This document shows, one piece after another, positions 45,509 through 56,424 of a DNA stretch of 64,000 nt. The stretch spans positions 496,001 through 560,000 of the forward strand of contig JAJUBI010000002.1 of the NCBI GenBank assembly GCA_022419385.1, given 5' to 3'. Under the pieces are notes generated by a model, which saw only the letters and a list, made by a program, of their open reading frames with translations, did no database searches and was not told the DNA's origin. Position 1 is the first letter of the stretch; every line of letters starts with the position of its first letter. Position numbers and translations under genes: made by a program. The DNA is from Paraconiothyrium sp. Pb-2020 (Eukaryota; Ascomycota; Dothideomycetes; Pleosporales; Didymosphaeriaceae).

Positions 45509-48452
45509 ATGGCCTACCAACCACCCGGGGGAAACGGCTACGGCGACCCTCACGCACCTGTACGACCCCTATCCACTCTTCTGCCTGCAACCGTGGCAGC
45601 GGGCTAACCTGCACAGCATCCGTATGAGGCCCGCCACGATGAGGAGGAAGTCGGCAGGTCGCTCCTGCACTCGAATCCAACGGGCACCGCCCAGGGCCCC
45701 TTCGACGACCACCACGGCGTCTACGGCCACGACCAGCGCCCGCAGAGCACGTACAGCTTGACCGAGACGTACGCCTCGGACGCTCCCCAGACACAGTACC
45801 CGTCGCAGTCGCACGCCGGCTCCGACGTCTACTCGGCGACGGGTGGCTACGACCCGTCCACCGAGTATGGCGCACCCCAAAGAGCCACCTCGCCCTATGC
45901 GAGGAGCGAGACCAGCTCAACCGAGGCCTGGAAACAGCGCCAGCAGCCTGGCGGTGGTGTCGGCCTCAAGCGTGGAATGACGCGTAAGGTCAAGTTGGTG
46001 CAGGGATCCGTCCTCTCAGCCGACTACCCGGTGCCGTCGGCCATCCAGAACGCCATCCAGGCAAAGTACCGCAATGATCTCGAAAGCGGCAGCGAGGAGT
46101 TCACCCACATGCGATGTATGTTTTGACATGTTTGACAGCTCCGGCTGCGACGCTGACACCTGCCAGACACCGCCGCCACTTGCGACCCCAACGACTTCAC
46201 ATTGAAGAATGGCTACAATCTGCGGCCAGCCATGTACAACCGACACACCGAGTTGCTCATTGCCATCACCTATTACAACGAAGACAAGGTGCTTACTGCC
46301 CGTACTCTCCACGGCGTCATGCAAAACATCCGCGATATTGTCAACCTCAAGAAGTCCGAGTTCTGGAACAAGGGCGGCCCAGCCTGGCAGAAAATTGTCG
46401 TCTGCCTGGTTTTCGACGGTATCGACCCCTGCGACAAGGGAACTCTTGATCTGCTCGCGACCGTCGGTATCTACCAGGACGGTGTCATGAAGAGGGACAT
46501 TGACGGCAAGGAGACCACCGCACACATTTTCGAATACACCACCCAACTGTCGGTGACGCCCAACCAGCAGCTCATCCGCCCGCACGATGACAGCGCCAGC
46601 ACCCTCCCACCTGTGCAGATGATGTTCTGTCTCAAGCAAAAGAACAGCAAGAAGATCAACTCTCATCGTTGGCTCTTCACTGCTTTCGGCCGCATCCTCA
46701 ACCCTGAGGTGTGCATTCTGCTTGATGCTGGTACCAAGCCCGGCCCCAAGTCGCTCCTTGCTCTCTGGGAGGCTTTCTACAACGACAAAGATCTCGGTGG
46801 TGCTTGCGGTGAGATCCACGCTATGTTGGGTACGTATACATTTGAGATTGAAGTTCGGCGGTAGACTGACAAGTATTAGGCAAGGGCTGGAAGAACTTGC
46901 TCAATCCGCTCGTTGCGGCTCAGAACTTCGAGTACAAGATCAGTAACATTCTCGACAAGCCGCTGGAATCTTCATTCGGTTATGTCTCTGTGTTGCCTGG
47001 TGCTTTCTCTGCCTACCGTTATCGTGCCATTATGGGACGACCTCTCGAGCAGTACTTCCACGGTGACCACACGCTCGCCAAGATCCTCGGAAAGAAGGGT
47101 ATCGAGGGCATGAACATTTTCAAGAAGAACATGTTCTTGGCCGAAGATCGTATTCTTTGTTTCGAGCTTGTCGCCAAGGCCGGCTCGAAGTGGCATCTGA
47201 CCTACGTCAAAGCCTCGAAGGGTGAGACGGATGTGCCTGAAGGTGCTGCCGAATTCATTGGACAACGTCGTCGTTGGCTCAACGGTTCTTTCGCCGCCGG
47301 TATCTACTCGCTGATGCACTTTGGCCGTATGTATAAGTCTGGGCACAACATCATCCGCATGTTCTTCTTGCACATCCAGATGTTGTACAATGTCTTCCAA
47401 ACGATTCTGTCCTGGTTCTCTCTGGCCTCCTTCTGGCTCACGACCTCCATTATCATGTCCCTGGTCGGTACTCCCGAACCAGAGGCTAATCCGCCGAAGA
47501 AGGCTTGGCCTTTCGGTGACAAGGTTACTCCTCCCTTCAACACGGTCGTCCAATACGTCTACTTGGCATTCCTGGGTCTGCAATTCGTTCTTGCCCTTGG
47601 TAACCGTCCCAAGGGTTCCAGGTGGTCATACATGACGTCTTTCGTGGTATTTGGTCTGATCCAGTTCTACATTGTCGTCCTCTCCATCTACCTCGTCGTC
47701 GTTGCTTTCACGAACCCCAAGTCCCGCGGTATCGAGCTTGACTCCGCCAAGTCCTTCTTTGACTCGTTCACGGACAAGGCTGGTGTCGGAATCATCATTC
47801 TCGCTCTTGCCTCGACTTTCGGTCTCTACTACGTGGCTTCGTTCCTGTACATGGACCCGTGGCACATGTTCACCTCATTCCCCCAGTACCTCCTCATCAT
47901 GTCTTCCTACGTCAACATTCTCAACGTGTACGCGTTCTCCAACTGGCACGATGTTTCTTGGGGTACCAAGGGTTCCGACAAGGCAGATGCTCTGCCCTCA
48001 GCCAAGACTGAAAAGGCCGCGGATGGTAAACACACGGTCATCGAAGAGCCGGATCTGCCTCAAGCCGATATTGACAGCCAGTTCGAGGCCACCGTCAAGC
48101 GCGCTCTTGCTCCCTACGTCCCTCCTGTCGAATCCAACGAGAAGACTCTTGAGGATTCTTACAAGTCTTTCCGTACCCACTTGACCACCGCTTGGATTGG
48201 TATGAACGCTCTTCTCGCCGTTGCTGTGCAGCAGGACGACATGTCGAACTTTGGTTTCACTGTAAGTTTGAGCAACGTCTACCACACTAGAAACTTGTAC
48301 TAATAATTACTTAGTCGTCTGCTAACGACCGTACTGCCACTTTCTTCAACTTCCTCCTGATCTCGACCGCCATCCTCGCCCTCGTCCGTTTCCTCGGTTG
48401 TCTCTGGTTCTTGGGTCGCAGCGGTATCTTCTTCTGCGTCCGCAGGAGATAG
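45509..48452 (+). CDS. Chitin synthase, division 1 (probably class III)
   Basis: Five exons (45509-45559, 45617-46115, 46167-46829, 46880-48261, 48315-48452) give 910 aa; every intron GT-AG, all phases agree. A polar, Gln/Tyr/Ser-rich N-terminus of about 170 residues comes first. The GT2 catalytic domain then shows ITYYNEDKVLTARTLHGVM, VFDGIDPCDKGTLDLLA, ILLDAGTKPGPKSL, the acceptor-site EDRIL and the product-binding QRRRWLNGSF. About seven membrane helices follow (MFFLHIQMLYNVFQTILSWF, FVVFGLIQFYIVVLSIYLVV, PQYLLIMSSYVNILNVYAFS, FFNFLLISTAILALVRFLGC). It polymerises UDP-GlcNAc into chitin at the plasma membrane. The MAYQPPGG start recalls class III enzymes; class I cannot be excluded by eye. 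Confidence 0.95.
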
Positions 48453-48900
48453 ACATGCCAAGCTCCCAAAGCTTACGAACCGACATCCGTCATTGCGCAG
48501 CGGAACGGCCTTGTTATACCACCATGTGTGTTTTCTGATTCCCCTAATGTTTTTGTTCACACTTGCGGGTGCTGGCGTTTCGGCAAATCATATCGATCGA
48601 AAGACTCCAGCCGGCTGGGTTGCTGTGCAGTCTCATACTACGTCAATTTTTGGCTAAAGAAAAAAATCATCCCGTCAGATCGGTTTGGCACCCGTGCTTT
48701 TTGTATTCCAGGCTTTGTTGCTTTCTCGGATACCTTTGCGCTGTGGCTGGGCGGGTGCCATGTGGAGGAAGGAAAGCGCGAAGAGAGCCAGGCTTTATGA
48801 TTGTGATACACGTGTGTAATTTTTTCGTGTTTGGATCAACTACTGGAGTGGGATTTAGAGTAAGCAATTTGAGATCTTTTACTTTCAATGCCTTTGTGCC
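48453..48900. other. Intergenic, 448 bp
   Basis: Chitin synthase 3' flank up to the repeat island. Nothing else seen. Confidence 0.6.
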
Positions 48901-49370
48901 TTGACTACATCGGGATGTGAGGCAAGGCTACTCGTTACAGCGATCCGGTTCACTTCGCGAATTATAAACGGTATTATCGCTGTGGATGTAGCATATCTAT
49001 GGTGCGGTGCTGGTGCTCGCTATCATCATCACTTATTGCACGTTCTAATCATCTCCGGATGGCAAGCTTTTCATAGTCCGGGAGAGCTTTTGCTTGAGGC
49101 AAGCAGCGCACATGGTTACCCGTGATTTGGGTATCAATAAGGCACGCGCATGTGACAAGTTGATTTTCGGGTTTAGTCCTGCCGCGAACATGCTCACTGT
49201 CGTCGCTATCTTTAGTCTCCGCCCACAGCGCAGCACATATATCGAATTCTGGGACGTTTTACTCCTCTACAAGGAGGTAGTAGTGTAGAGTAAAAATCAG
49301 GGAGGGGTAGGCGGTGTTTTATAGGCGTAGGCTGTCTGGTCTTATCACCAGCTAGTGAAGATGCTTATAA
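48901..49370 (+). repeat. Degenerate unit of the 49-52 kb repeat family (plus-coding orientation)
   Basis: On the plus strand, 49040-49125 encodes HVLIISGWQAFHSPGELLLE followed by ASSAHGYP, matching the minus-strand translation of array unit 5 (HSSGELVLEASSAHDC). Then come TTTAGTCCTGCC, TTTAGTCTCC..CGCAGCACAT, the hairpin CCTC-TACAAG-GAGG, TTTTATAGGCG and GGCTGTCTGG..CACCAGCTAGTGAAG in the same order as the array. The unit is inverted relative to the array at 49930-51735 and has the same orientation as the open frame that starts at 49361. Confidence 0.75.
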
Positions 49371-49900
49371 TCACCGCAGTCGCTGATGTACTAATCATCC
49401 GACTTTCAACGAGCCTCGCGCACATAGTCGTGTTTGACCTCGCTTTAGACCTGCCGGCGGCGCAGCACATCATAGGGCTCAGGTCGCGGACGCGTTCTGC
49501 GATGGCCAAAGTTTGTCGTGTCTTGCATGCACACGTTCAGGATCAACGACTACTTGTCCATTCAGACATCGTCCAACTCATTGACGACAATACTGCCGAC
49601 GGGTTAGCCTCACGATACTTCAAAGGGATGCCGCAGCTGGTACAAGCTGCATTTAGAAGAAAGGGCGGAATCGACATTGGCGATTTAGCAGCACTCAAAG
49701 ATTATCCCTGCTGCATCCCCGACAGTGCTTCGGTTGGCTCGTACTTTGTCTTCGGTCTGCCACTTTACGAAGAAGATGACATACCCATGCCATCCCCCTC
49801 TTACGCTGGAGAGAGCTGCAATGTCTTGCACGGGATGAAACGCCGTACTGACCACTGCCTTACCTCCAATCTACACGAACATCTCCCTTGGCGCGCCTAA
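49361..49900 (+). CDS. Orphan 179-aa protein, longest member of the repeat family
   Basis: Not recognised. ATG 49361 follows a TTTTATA box (49316) and opens 179 codons. The first about 45 residues (MLIITAVADVLIIRLSTSLA, then LALDLPAAQHIIGLRSR) correspond to fragments repeated in the neighbouring array: minus-strand unit 5 gives SLLAAQHIIWLK, and 52580-52675 (+) gives VIITTLAHTSLSCASLLNLP. The rest (AMAKVCRVLHAHVQDQRLLV, SDIVQLIDDNTADGLASRYF, PMPSPSYAGESCN) is not repeated in the window. No signal peptide, membrane segment or known motif. The hydrophobic start could be targeting or chance. It is either the parent gene of the array or a read-through frame beginning in a repeat. Whether it is expressed is unknown. 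Confidence 0.4.
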   Translation: MLIITAVADVLIIRLSTSLAHIVVFDLALDLPAAQHIIGLRSRTRSAMAKVCRVLHAHVQDQRLLVHSDIVQLIDDNTADGLASRYFKGMPQLVQAAFRRKGGIDIGDLAALKDYPCCIPDSASVGSYFVFGLPLYEEDDIPMPSPSYAGESCNVLHGMKRRTDHCLTSNLHEHLPWRA

Positions 49901-49924
49901 AAGAATAGTGGAACCTTCGTATGA

Positions 49925-51735
49925 GCTGAGCCGTGAGCCGTGACTAAAATGAGATTACAGCAAAACCATGTGTGTGTGTGGCAGGTCTGGAATCAAATAA
50001 CATGACAGTGCTGTGCTCACGGCTTGTCAAAAGTAGATATGGATTGTACGTATGTGTAGCTCGATTCTAAGTCCCAAAACCACGAAAGCATAGCATACGC
50101 TTCGTTCCACTTGAGGCACATGATAAAGTAAAAGTACTGCAGGACGTATGACTGGTGATAAATATCGTCATCAAGCGTAGGCATTGTAACAGACGCAGAC
50201 GGTCTGTATGTATAAAGACGTCTTACTATCCCTCCTTTATACACTACTTTCTTGTAGAGGACTAGAAGGGTCTTGCGAAAGCAAAATGCGCTGCGCTGTG
50301 GGTCGTGACCAAAATTATCCACTGCCCCAGGCATGTTCGCCCAGCAGGTCTAAAATGCAAGCTGTCCCCCTTATGTGCGCGTGGCTTGTTCAAACCAGCT
50401 TGCTATCATACCAACGACCGCGGTGGTGCTGAACATCATCGCTAGTAGACACTGCAACACATCCAAATGGCCTGTATCTATAAGAGGCAGCACATTTCGC
50501 TCATCTTCACTCCACACGGACATCCTCTTCAAGCAGGACCAAAAATCGCAAAGAAGACTGCACATGCTGAGGCGCTGGTAGTGACTAAAAATGAGCGTCA
50601 CGACCGGGAATGTTCGCGCGGCAGCTTTTAAAACAGGTTCTTCAACGATCTATGTGCGCGTGGGCCGTTAAAACAGATTACTATCCAGATGTCATACCAA
50701 CCACACGGTGATGATATTCATCATCGTCACCAGGCAATGCGAGAAGACGAGACAACCTATGCCTATAAAGCCACCCACTCTCCCTCGTTTCCATTTTCTA
50801 CACTACTACCCCTTTATGGGGGACTAAAAGAAACCGCTAGCATACTGGATGTGCGGAGCCACCAGCAGTGACTAAAAGTGTACATCGAGATCTGCGATGG
50901 GCGCGGCTCTTAGTTAAAACCGAGGGGACATGAAACTAGGTGCGCTGCTTGTCTTAAGTACGAGCTCTTTGAGTTTGTAGGAGACGTCAGCCATGTGGAG
51001 GCTGGTAGAACGTGTAACAGTGATGATCTTCATCACCAGCCAGTGATAACTCAGTGCAGATAAACCAGACAGCCTGCGTGTATAAAAAGCGGCACACATA
51101 CTCCTCATATCCACTCCACACAACTTCCTCCTTATAGGGGACTAAAACCATCTATGATCGCGCGCATGTCCTGCGCAGCGGGCAGGTCTAGAAAGGAAAC
51201 CATACGATGCATGTGCGCGTGGCCTGTTCAAAACAATCATGTGCGCTACTTGCTTCGAGTACGAGCTCTCCAGAACTATGATCCAGAGGCCGATATAGTA
51301 TAACGTGTAATGACTTGATGATGAGCGTTATTACCAATTAGTGAGAAAAATAGTACGCCTGCGTGTATAAAATACCGCCCAACATCCCTCATCTACACTC
51401 CGCACTACCGCCTCTCTGTGGAGGGCTTAAACCCGCTTTGAGCCATATTATGTGTTGCGCCGCCAGTAGTGACTAAAAGCTCAGTCCAGAACCAAGCATG
51501 TGCGCGTGGCTGGTTCAAAAGTATGACAACATGTTGACATGTGGGCTGTTTGCTTCGAGTACAAGCTCTCCAGGACTATAATCTAGAGGCTGGTGGAGCC
51601 TGCAATGACTTGATGACGAGCACCTTCACCAACCAGCGATAAGACCAGATAGCCTGCGTGTATAAATGCCGCCCGACATCCCTTATATTTACTCTACATT
51701 ACTTCCTCCTTGTAGAGGACTAAAACCCGCTCTTG
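49925..51735 (-). repeat. Tandem array of about six to seven degenerate 270-320 bp units
   Basis: Each unit, read on the plus strand, has a GCCTGCGTGTATAAA-like block, with TATAA at 50211, 50481, 50764, 51081, 51366 and 51661 (spacing 270, 283, 317, 285, 295 bp). It is followed by CACTCCACAC..CTTCCTCCTTGTAGAGGACTAAAA, a GTAGTGACTAAAA block, CATGTGCGCGTGGCYTGTTCAAA and GCTTCGAGTACGAGCTCTCCAG. A partial unit lies at 49925-50010. On the minus strand units 4 and 5 encode ELVLKTSSAP and ELVLEASSAHDCFEQATRTC, so the array is probably made of decayed 5' gene copies with a TTTATACACGC promoter pointing left. Copies are only roughly 60-80% alike by eye, so the amplification is old. No transposase or terminal inverted repeat was found. 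Confidence 0.8.
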
Positions 51736-52541
51736 GTGCTACCACAGTGAGGATTCTCGCAGTATCCCGGACACTCGCGCTGGTCTCTTAAGTCGCGTCG
51801 AACTGCCATTGCCTCGACGTTGGCAGGCGGACAGCGCAGTTTGTTCGAATTCGCCCCTGTCGAATATCGGGCACATGCGCTGCACAAGTAGATATCCATG
51901 GCTTTGGACAAATGCCATTGTGCGCTCTCCTGAACGGCGCATAGCTCATTTTCGCACCAGCCAGGTGCTGGTGGGCGGGAGGCAAGGTCGGTGTCGCGGG
52001 CGTGTCGGTCGGCGAGCTCTGCGCCAGTCTGGAAGCGTCCGTAGGTGAAGTACAACCTTGCGCACCGCTTACAGTTGTACTCGTTGCTTGAAATAGGGTC
52101 GGGGTGCCACATTGAGGAACCGTCAGATCCGCATCTGTAGCAGGTGTAGCGGTCTCTATGATCTTCTCGGTAGGCCATTGCATTCTCTGCAACGACCTGC
52201 AGCTGGGCTGCCCGGCGAATCTCCAACTCTTGGACGTCGTCCAAAGCATCATACCCCTCGCGAAGTACATCAGTGCAGTTCGTTGGTATGATGGGCTGCG
52301 CGAATTTCAGTATGCCGTACGCATGAAGTGATTCGAATTGGTTGTTCGCTGCGACATGTGCATTCAGACCCAGGAGATGGCGGGTGATCAGTTCCCTAAA
52401 CCGAGTCCACGCTTTATCGACAAGGGTGTCTTTGCTGGTTGCGAGGACGTATGGGTTCATGGGAGCTTTGTCGTTGTCGAGAAGCCTGAATAATAGCTTG
52501 GTAGGTTCATCAGCACGATGCTTCGGATCGAGATGCTGCAC
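51720..52541 (-). CDS. Multi-finger CxxC (GATA-like) protein, apparently truncated at both ends
   Basis: An open frame of 273 codons ends at TAG 51722-51720. The first codon of the frame is GTG; the first Met is codon 28 (52460), and TAA lies just upstream, so a 5' exon may be missing. An alpha-helical region (EIRRAAQLQVVAENAMAYRE) precedes two zinc-finger-like units: CYRCGSDGSSMW...CKRC with spacing CX2CX19CX2C, and CENELC...CSAC with CX4CX18CX2C. A third begins CPGYCENPHCGSTKSGF and stops. The spacing of the first resembles GATA-type fingers, but the basic tail of GATA factors is absent. The last codons (KSGF-stop) come from the adjacent repeat unit (GCGGGTTTTAG, compare GCGGGTTTAAG in unit 5), so the array cut the third finger. 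DNA or protein binding is plausible but not shown. Confidence 0.5.
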   Translation of the reverse strand: MQHLDPKHRADEPTKLLFRLLDNDKAPMNPYVLATSKDTLVDKAWTRFRELITRHLLGLNAHVAANNQFESLHAYGILKFAQPIIPTNCTDVLREGYDALDDVQELEIRRAAQLQVVAENAMAYREDHRDRYTCYRCGSDGSSMWHPDPISSNEYNCKRCARLYFTYGRFQTGAELADRHARDTDLASRPPAPGWCENELCAVQESAQWHLSKAMDIYLCSACARYSTGANSNKLRCPPANVEAMAVRRDLRDQRECPGYCENPHCGSTKSGF

Positions 52542-52559
52542 ATCCTTTTATGCGCGCAG

Positions 52560-52700
52560 CCTGTATGGACTTAGCACATTGTTTGGTGATGAGCGTCATT
52601 ATTACCACACTCGCGCACACATCACTGTCTTGTGCTTCGCTTTTAAATCTGCCATGCGGACATGACTTAAGCCACTATGCCTTGTTGATCACTGCCCACA
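52560..52700 (+). repeat. Outlying fragment of the 49-52 kb repeat family
   Basis: ATGAGCGTCATTATTACCAC at 52591 begins VIITTLAHTSLSCASLLNLP, resembling LSTSLAHIVVFDLALDLPAA encoded at 49407-49460. It has plus orientation, on the far side of the CxxC gene from the array. Confidence 0.55.
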
Positions 52701-54547
52701 ATTCAGCACCTTGTATGTCACGGAGTAGTTTTAATCGCCCACAGAGAGATGTCTGCGTAGAGGATGAACAAGGGATACGGGGCGGCCTAGTTTTTTTTTA
52801 TAAAAATGTTTTAAAGGTCCGCCTTGTCTCATCGCACGCACTTCCTAGACGTAGTGGTGAGTATTACTGCTAGAGTACATGGTGGACGTTTCGCTCTTTA
52901 TCGCGTGCTTTCATGCTCTTGGATCTGTCAGACTTCGGGCCAGGGCAAACACAGGAGCAGCAAGTAAGGAAAGTGCGGCGAGCGGCTATCACGCCTGTGA
53001 TGATGACATGCTTGCAGATTGCGTAAGAGCGTGGAAGTGGCGAAGCTGCCGGTTGTCTAAATGGATCGATGTTGAGCGACAAGAATAGCCTTCGACGTTG
53101 TCCGGGTGGAGTCGGTCTTGTATGGCAGACAATGATGCCCCTGTAGCGAGGACAGAACAGATTGGAGTTCCAACATGGTGAAGATGTATTGGCTTCTAAC
53201 TGGACTGGCTGAGTGAGGGCTCTAAATTTGTACGATCGGGAAGATTGGTCGATGTTAGAAGTGATTGGGCGAGGCAGTAGTAAGCGTATGCGCCTCGACA
53301 ATTGGTACACTGGCTGTTCTAGCAAGCTTACAGCGGTCTGCGGCATTGTTGCTGTGCTTGTTATTCTCCCAAATCAGCTGTGCTAGAGAATTGAAGAGGG
53401 CTTGCGATGCGAGCGGTCTGGCTTCTAATCTGTCGGATTCGTCGCATAAGTGCTGCGGTATCTGACAACAGAGAAAGATATCACATTTGTGGCTGATACT
53501 GATTGAAGGAGGCGCTGACGTCATTCGTCTTCTGATGCAGGCCACGGTACCTTTGCACCAGGTCAGTCCTGGAACCATTGCCAGAGCTGGTGGCCATGGT
53601 GCCCGTAGCTGTTGCTGTTTTCCGTGTTGGCTGCCACTTCACCGACCCTGGTGTCAAAGGCTGTTACGATTTCGGCAGTACGCTGAGTCTGACCTTGGCT
53701 ATTATGGTGAGGCTACCTTCAGTTCAGATTGAGGATAAGCTTTCCACTAACATTACAATGTCGCCTGCGCGTTTATGGAATATCGCACGAGTACGTCCTG
53801 AAGCACCGAGAACGGTAATCCGCATCTTCTACACTGCTCACAGGACGGATGAACGGTAGACGATCAATGATGAGGCGTTGCCGTTTGATATCTACACCAC
53901 ATCACGGCCGTCTTTGCCGCATAGTCCCGTACTTCGCGCACTCGGAACCAAGAGCACAGTCTGTACTGTAAGGAATCTCCAGAATAGCTTCCAAAGCGTC
54001 TCATCTAAGCTAAAAACGGCTTCCCTCCGCACATCCGTGGACGATCTTGAAATTGCTCTTCTCGAGTAGCCCGCATTCGCTGTAGAGCTCGCACTCTCCA
54101 GGCATACTTTCGAGAAGTAACAGTAAAATCTAGACGAACGAGTTACGAGCAATTCCTGGTCCCCTGGTCCACCTGCCATGATGGTTTAGCCGGGAAAAGG
54201 GCCCAGAACGAGAGCACCCCAGGAAAGCAATGCATACGGAACGTCTCTTGTTGAGTTGTTTGACAACTGACTCACCGATGTATGCACCACGCTCCAATGG
54301 GAAGCATGGAGATGTATTTACTGTAGGGGTTGAACACCAATTCCGTCGCTTTCGACGCGGAGAGTGCATATTGACCAATCAGCCGTGCCACTCATGCAGC
54401 TTCTCCGCTTTGTGTTACAAACAGATATAGTGTTTTGCACCAGGAGTGCGACTGTGCGAGGTATAAAAGTAACTCTTAATGTGATATCAGAAGCTTGCCG
54501 TCGTCAAATCTTATCGGCTCTCAGCCTTGCGAACTTCTCACGTCGCC
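52701..54547. other. Gene-poor accessory stretch, 1.85 kb
   Basis: Contains a T8/A5 tract with TTTATAAAAATG (about 52792) and unsupported frames on both strands (for example 53346-52870 minus, 53578-53255 minus). They have no recognisable domain; decayed coding DNA is possible. Confidence 0.45.
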
Positions 54548-56254
54548 ATGGCGCTTCTTGAGCACATTCTTGCAGCGCGGTGGCTCCTACCTTCACTGCT
54601 TGTTATCATTTACGTTTCGAACCAAGCTCGCAAATACTTCCGTCTACGCCAGTTCAAAGGTCCACTTAGTACGGGATGGTGTGAGGTACCGCACGTCTAC
54701 GCGATCGTGACCTTTCGATCACATCTATGGTACAAGGAAGTTACAGACTGCTATGGTTAGAAAACCGTTGACAGTTGCTTTGTTTGATGCCTAATGTATA
54801 ATTTTCAGGCTCCATTGCAAGAATTGGACCAAACGATCTCATCACATCCTCTCCCGAGCTACTGGCCCATATGAGTGCAGTCCGCTCCCCATATTCTCGC
54901 GCCGCATGGTACAACCGCTCAGCTCGCATCGAGCCCGGACGCGACCACATATTCAGCCAAGTCGACGAAGAAAAGCACACAAAGCGTCGCCAGCAGATGG
55001 CTGCCGGTGTATGTACTCACCCCTCCCGCCTCACCTCTCGCCCCCCTCGCCCTTCCCTCAACCCTGACCTCCATAGTACTCCGGAAAAGAGAACACCGAT
55101 CTCGAACCCACCATCGACAAATACATCATCCAATACACCTCCCTCATCCGCCAAAAATACCTTTCCACCCCGGCGCAACACAAAACCATGGACCTTGCAC
55201 GCAAGACGCAATACCTCACTCTCGACGTCATCAGCGACATCGGCTTCGGGCAAGCATTCGGCGACCTAGCCAACGACTCTGACATGAACTCATATATAGA
55301 ATCGACGGACGCAGTCATGGCCAGCATGACCTTCCTCCTCGCCAGCGGCATGCTGCGTATCCTCCAATGGCCTCCCATCGCACGCCTCATAGGCCCCAAC
55401 GAGAAGAGCAAATCCGGGTTCGGAAAGTCCATGGCGACGGCACGACGACTCATCGATGACAGACTGAAGTCTGAGACGGATAGTAGGACGGACATGCTCG
55501 CTGCGTTCATGCGACATGGTTTAACCCGCGAGGACTTGTTTACCGAGGCGTGGCTGCAGATCATCGCTGGGAGCGAGACTACCGCGACGTCGATTCGGGG
55601 GACAATGTTATACGTGATATCTAATCCTAGAGTGTACGCGAAGCTCCAGCGCGAGATCGACGATACGGTGGCGAAGGGTCTTGCGCCTGGTGTTGTGCCG
55701 GATGCGGTGGCGAAGGAGCTTGTGTATCTGCAGGCGGTGCTGAGAGAGGGGTTCCGCATTCGGCCACCGGTCACGGATATTGTTCCTAAGAAAGTACCTG
55801 CGGGAGGGGATAGGGTGGTTGTGGAGGGAGAGACGGTGTTTCTTCCTGGTGGGACTAATGTTGGGTACTCGGTGGATGGGCTTAACAGTAGGAAAGATAT
55901 CTTCGGCGAGGATGCTGATTTGTTTCGCCCCGAGCGGTGGATCGTCGACGAGAGTGGTGGGGATATCAAGAAGATTACAGAGATGAAGAAGACGACTGAG
56001 CTGATCTTTGGGTATGGGAAGTATCAATGTCTTGGTAAGAACATTGCATGGATGGAATACAGCAAGGCTGTCTTCGAGGTACGTCCTTGTTATGAGACAT
56101 CATCGAGAGGGCGCTGACTGTAGTGTAGCTGCTACGCCACTTCGATTTTGCACTTGCGAAACCTGAGGATATACCTAGGGAGCGTAATCATATTGGTATC
56201 TTTGCGGCTAGAGAGCGATCGGTCATCGTTACAGGGCGTGGAAAGGGTGAATAG
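54548..56254 (+). CDS. Cytochrome P450 monooxygenase
   Basis: Four exons (54548-54755, 54809-55008, 55077-56078, 56129-56254) give 511 aa; introns GT-AG, all phases agree. The N-terminus (LLEHILAARWLLPSLLVIIY) is a membrane anchor. P450 marks in order: I-helix AGSETTAT (about residue 298), K-helix LREGFRIRPP with ExxR, the FRPERW meander and FGYGKYQCLGKNIAW, whose haem-ligand Cys is residue 454. The enzyme should be an ER-bound, NADPH-P450-reductase-dependent oxygenase. Sequence style (SIARIGPNDLITSSPELLAH, RSPYSRAAWYN) recalls the pisatin-demethylase/benzoate-hydroxylase-like group, which is a weak guess. No biosynthetic backbone gene lies nearby, so a stand-alone detoxifying role is possible. 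Confidence 0.94.
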
Positions 56255-56424
56255 CGGTACATGTGAAGGAGGTTCGTGACACAGGAGCCACGTTGTGTCA
56301 GTGAGGCTGTTCAATCTCTCAGCCGGCGATGGCAGACCCTTGGGGCAACACGGTCAAAATCAGAATGGGATGAAGTTTCCTTGCGCTTCTAGATTGTATC
56401 GCATCGCGCACCAAAGGTACAAGG

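Noticed and set aside
46016..46819. 267-codon minus-strand open frame
   Set aside because: Antisense to the chitin synthase catalytic exon.
49970..49982. GTGTGTGTGTG microsatellite
   Set aside because: Too short to be notable.
49925..51735. CRISPR-like array
   Set aside because: Units are about 290 bp, diverged, partly coding, and the genome is eukaryotic.
55058..55969. 303-codon minus-strand open frame
   Set aside because: Mirror of the P450 exon; no domain, Ser/Arg/Met-rich composition.
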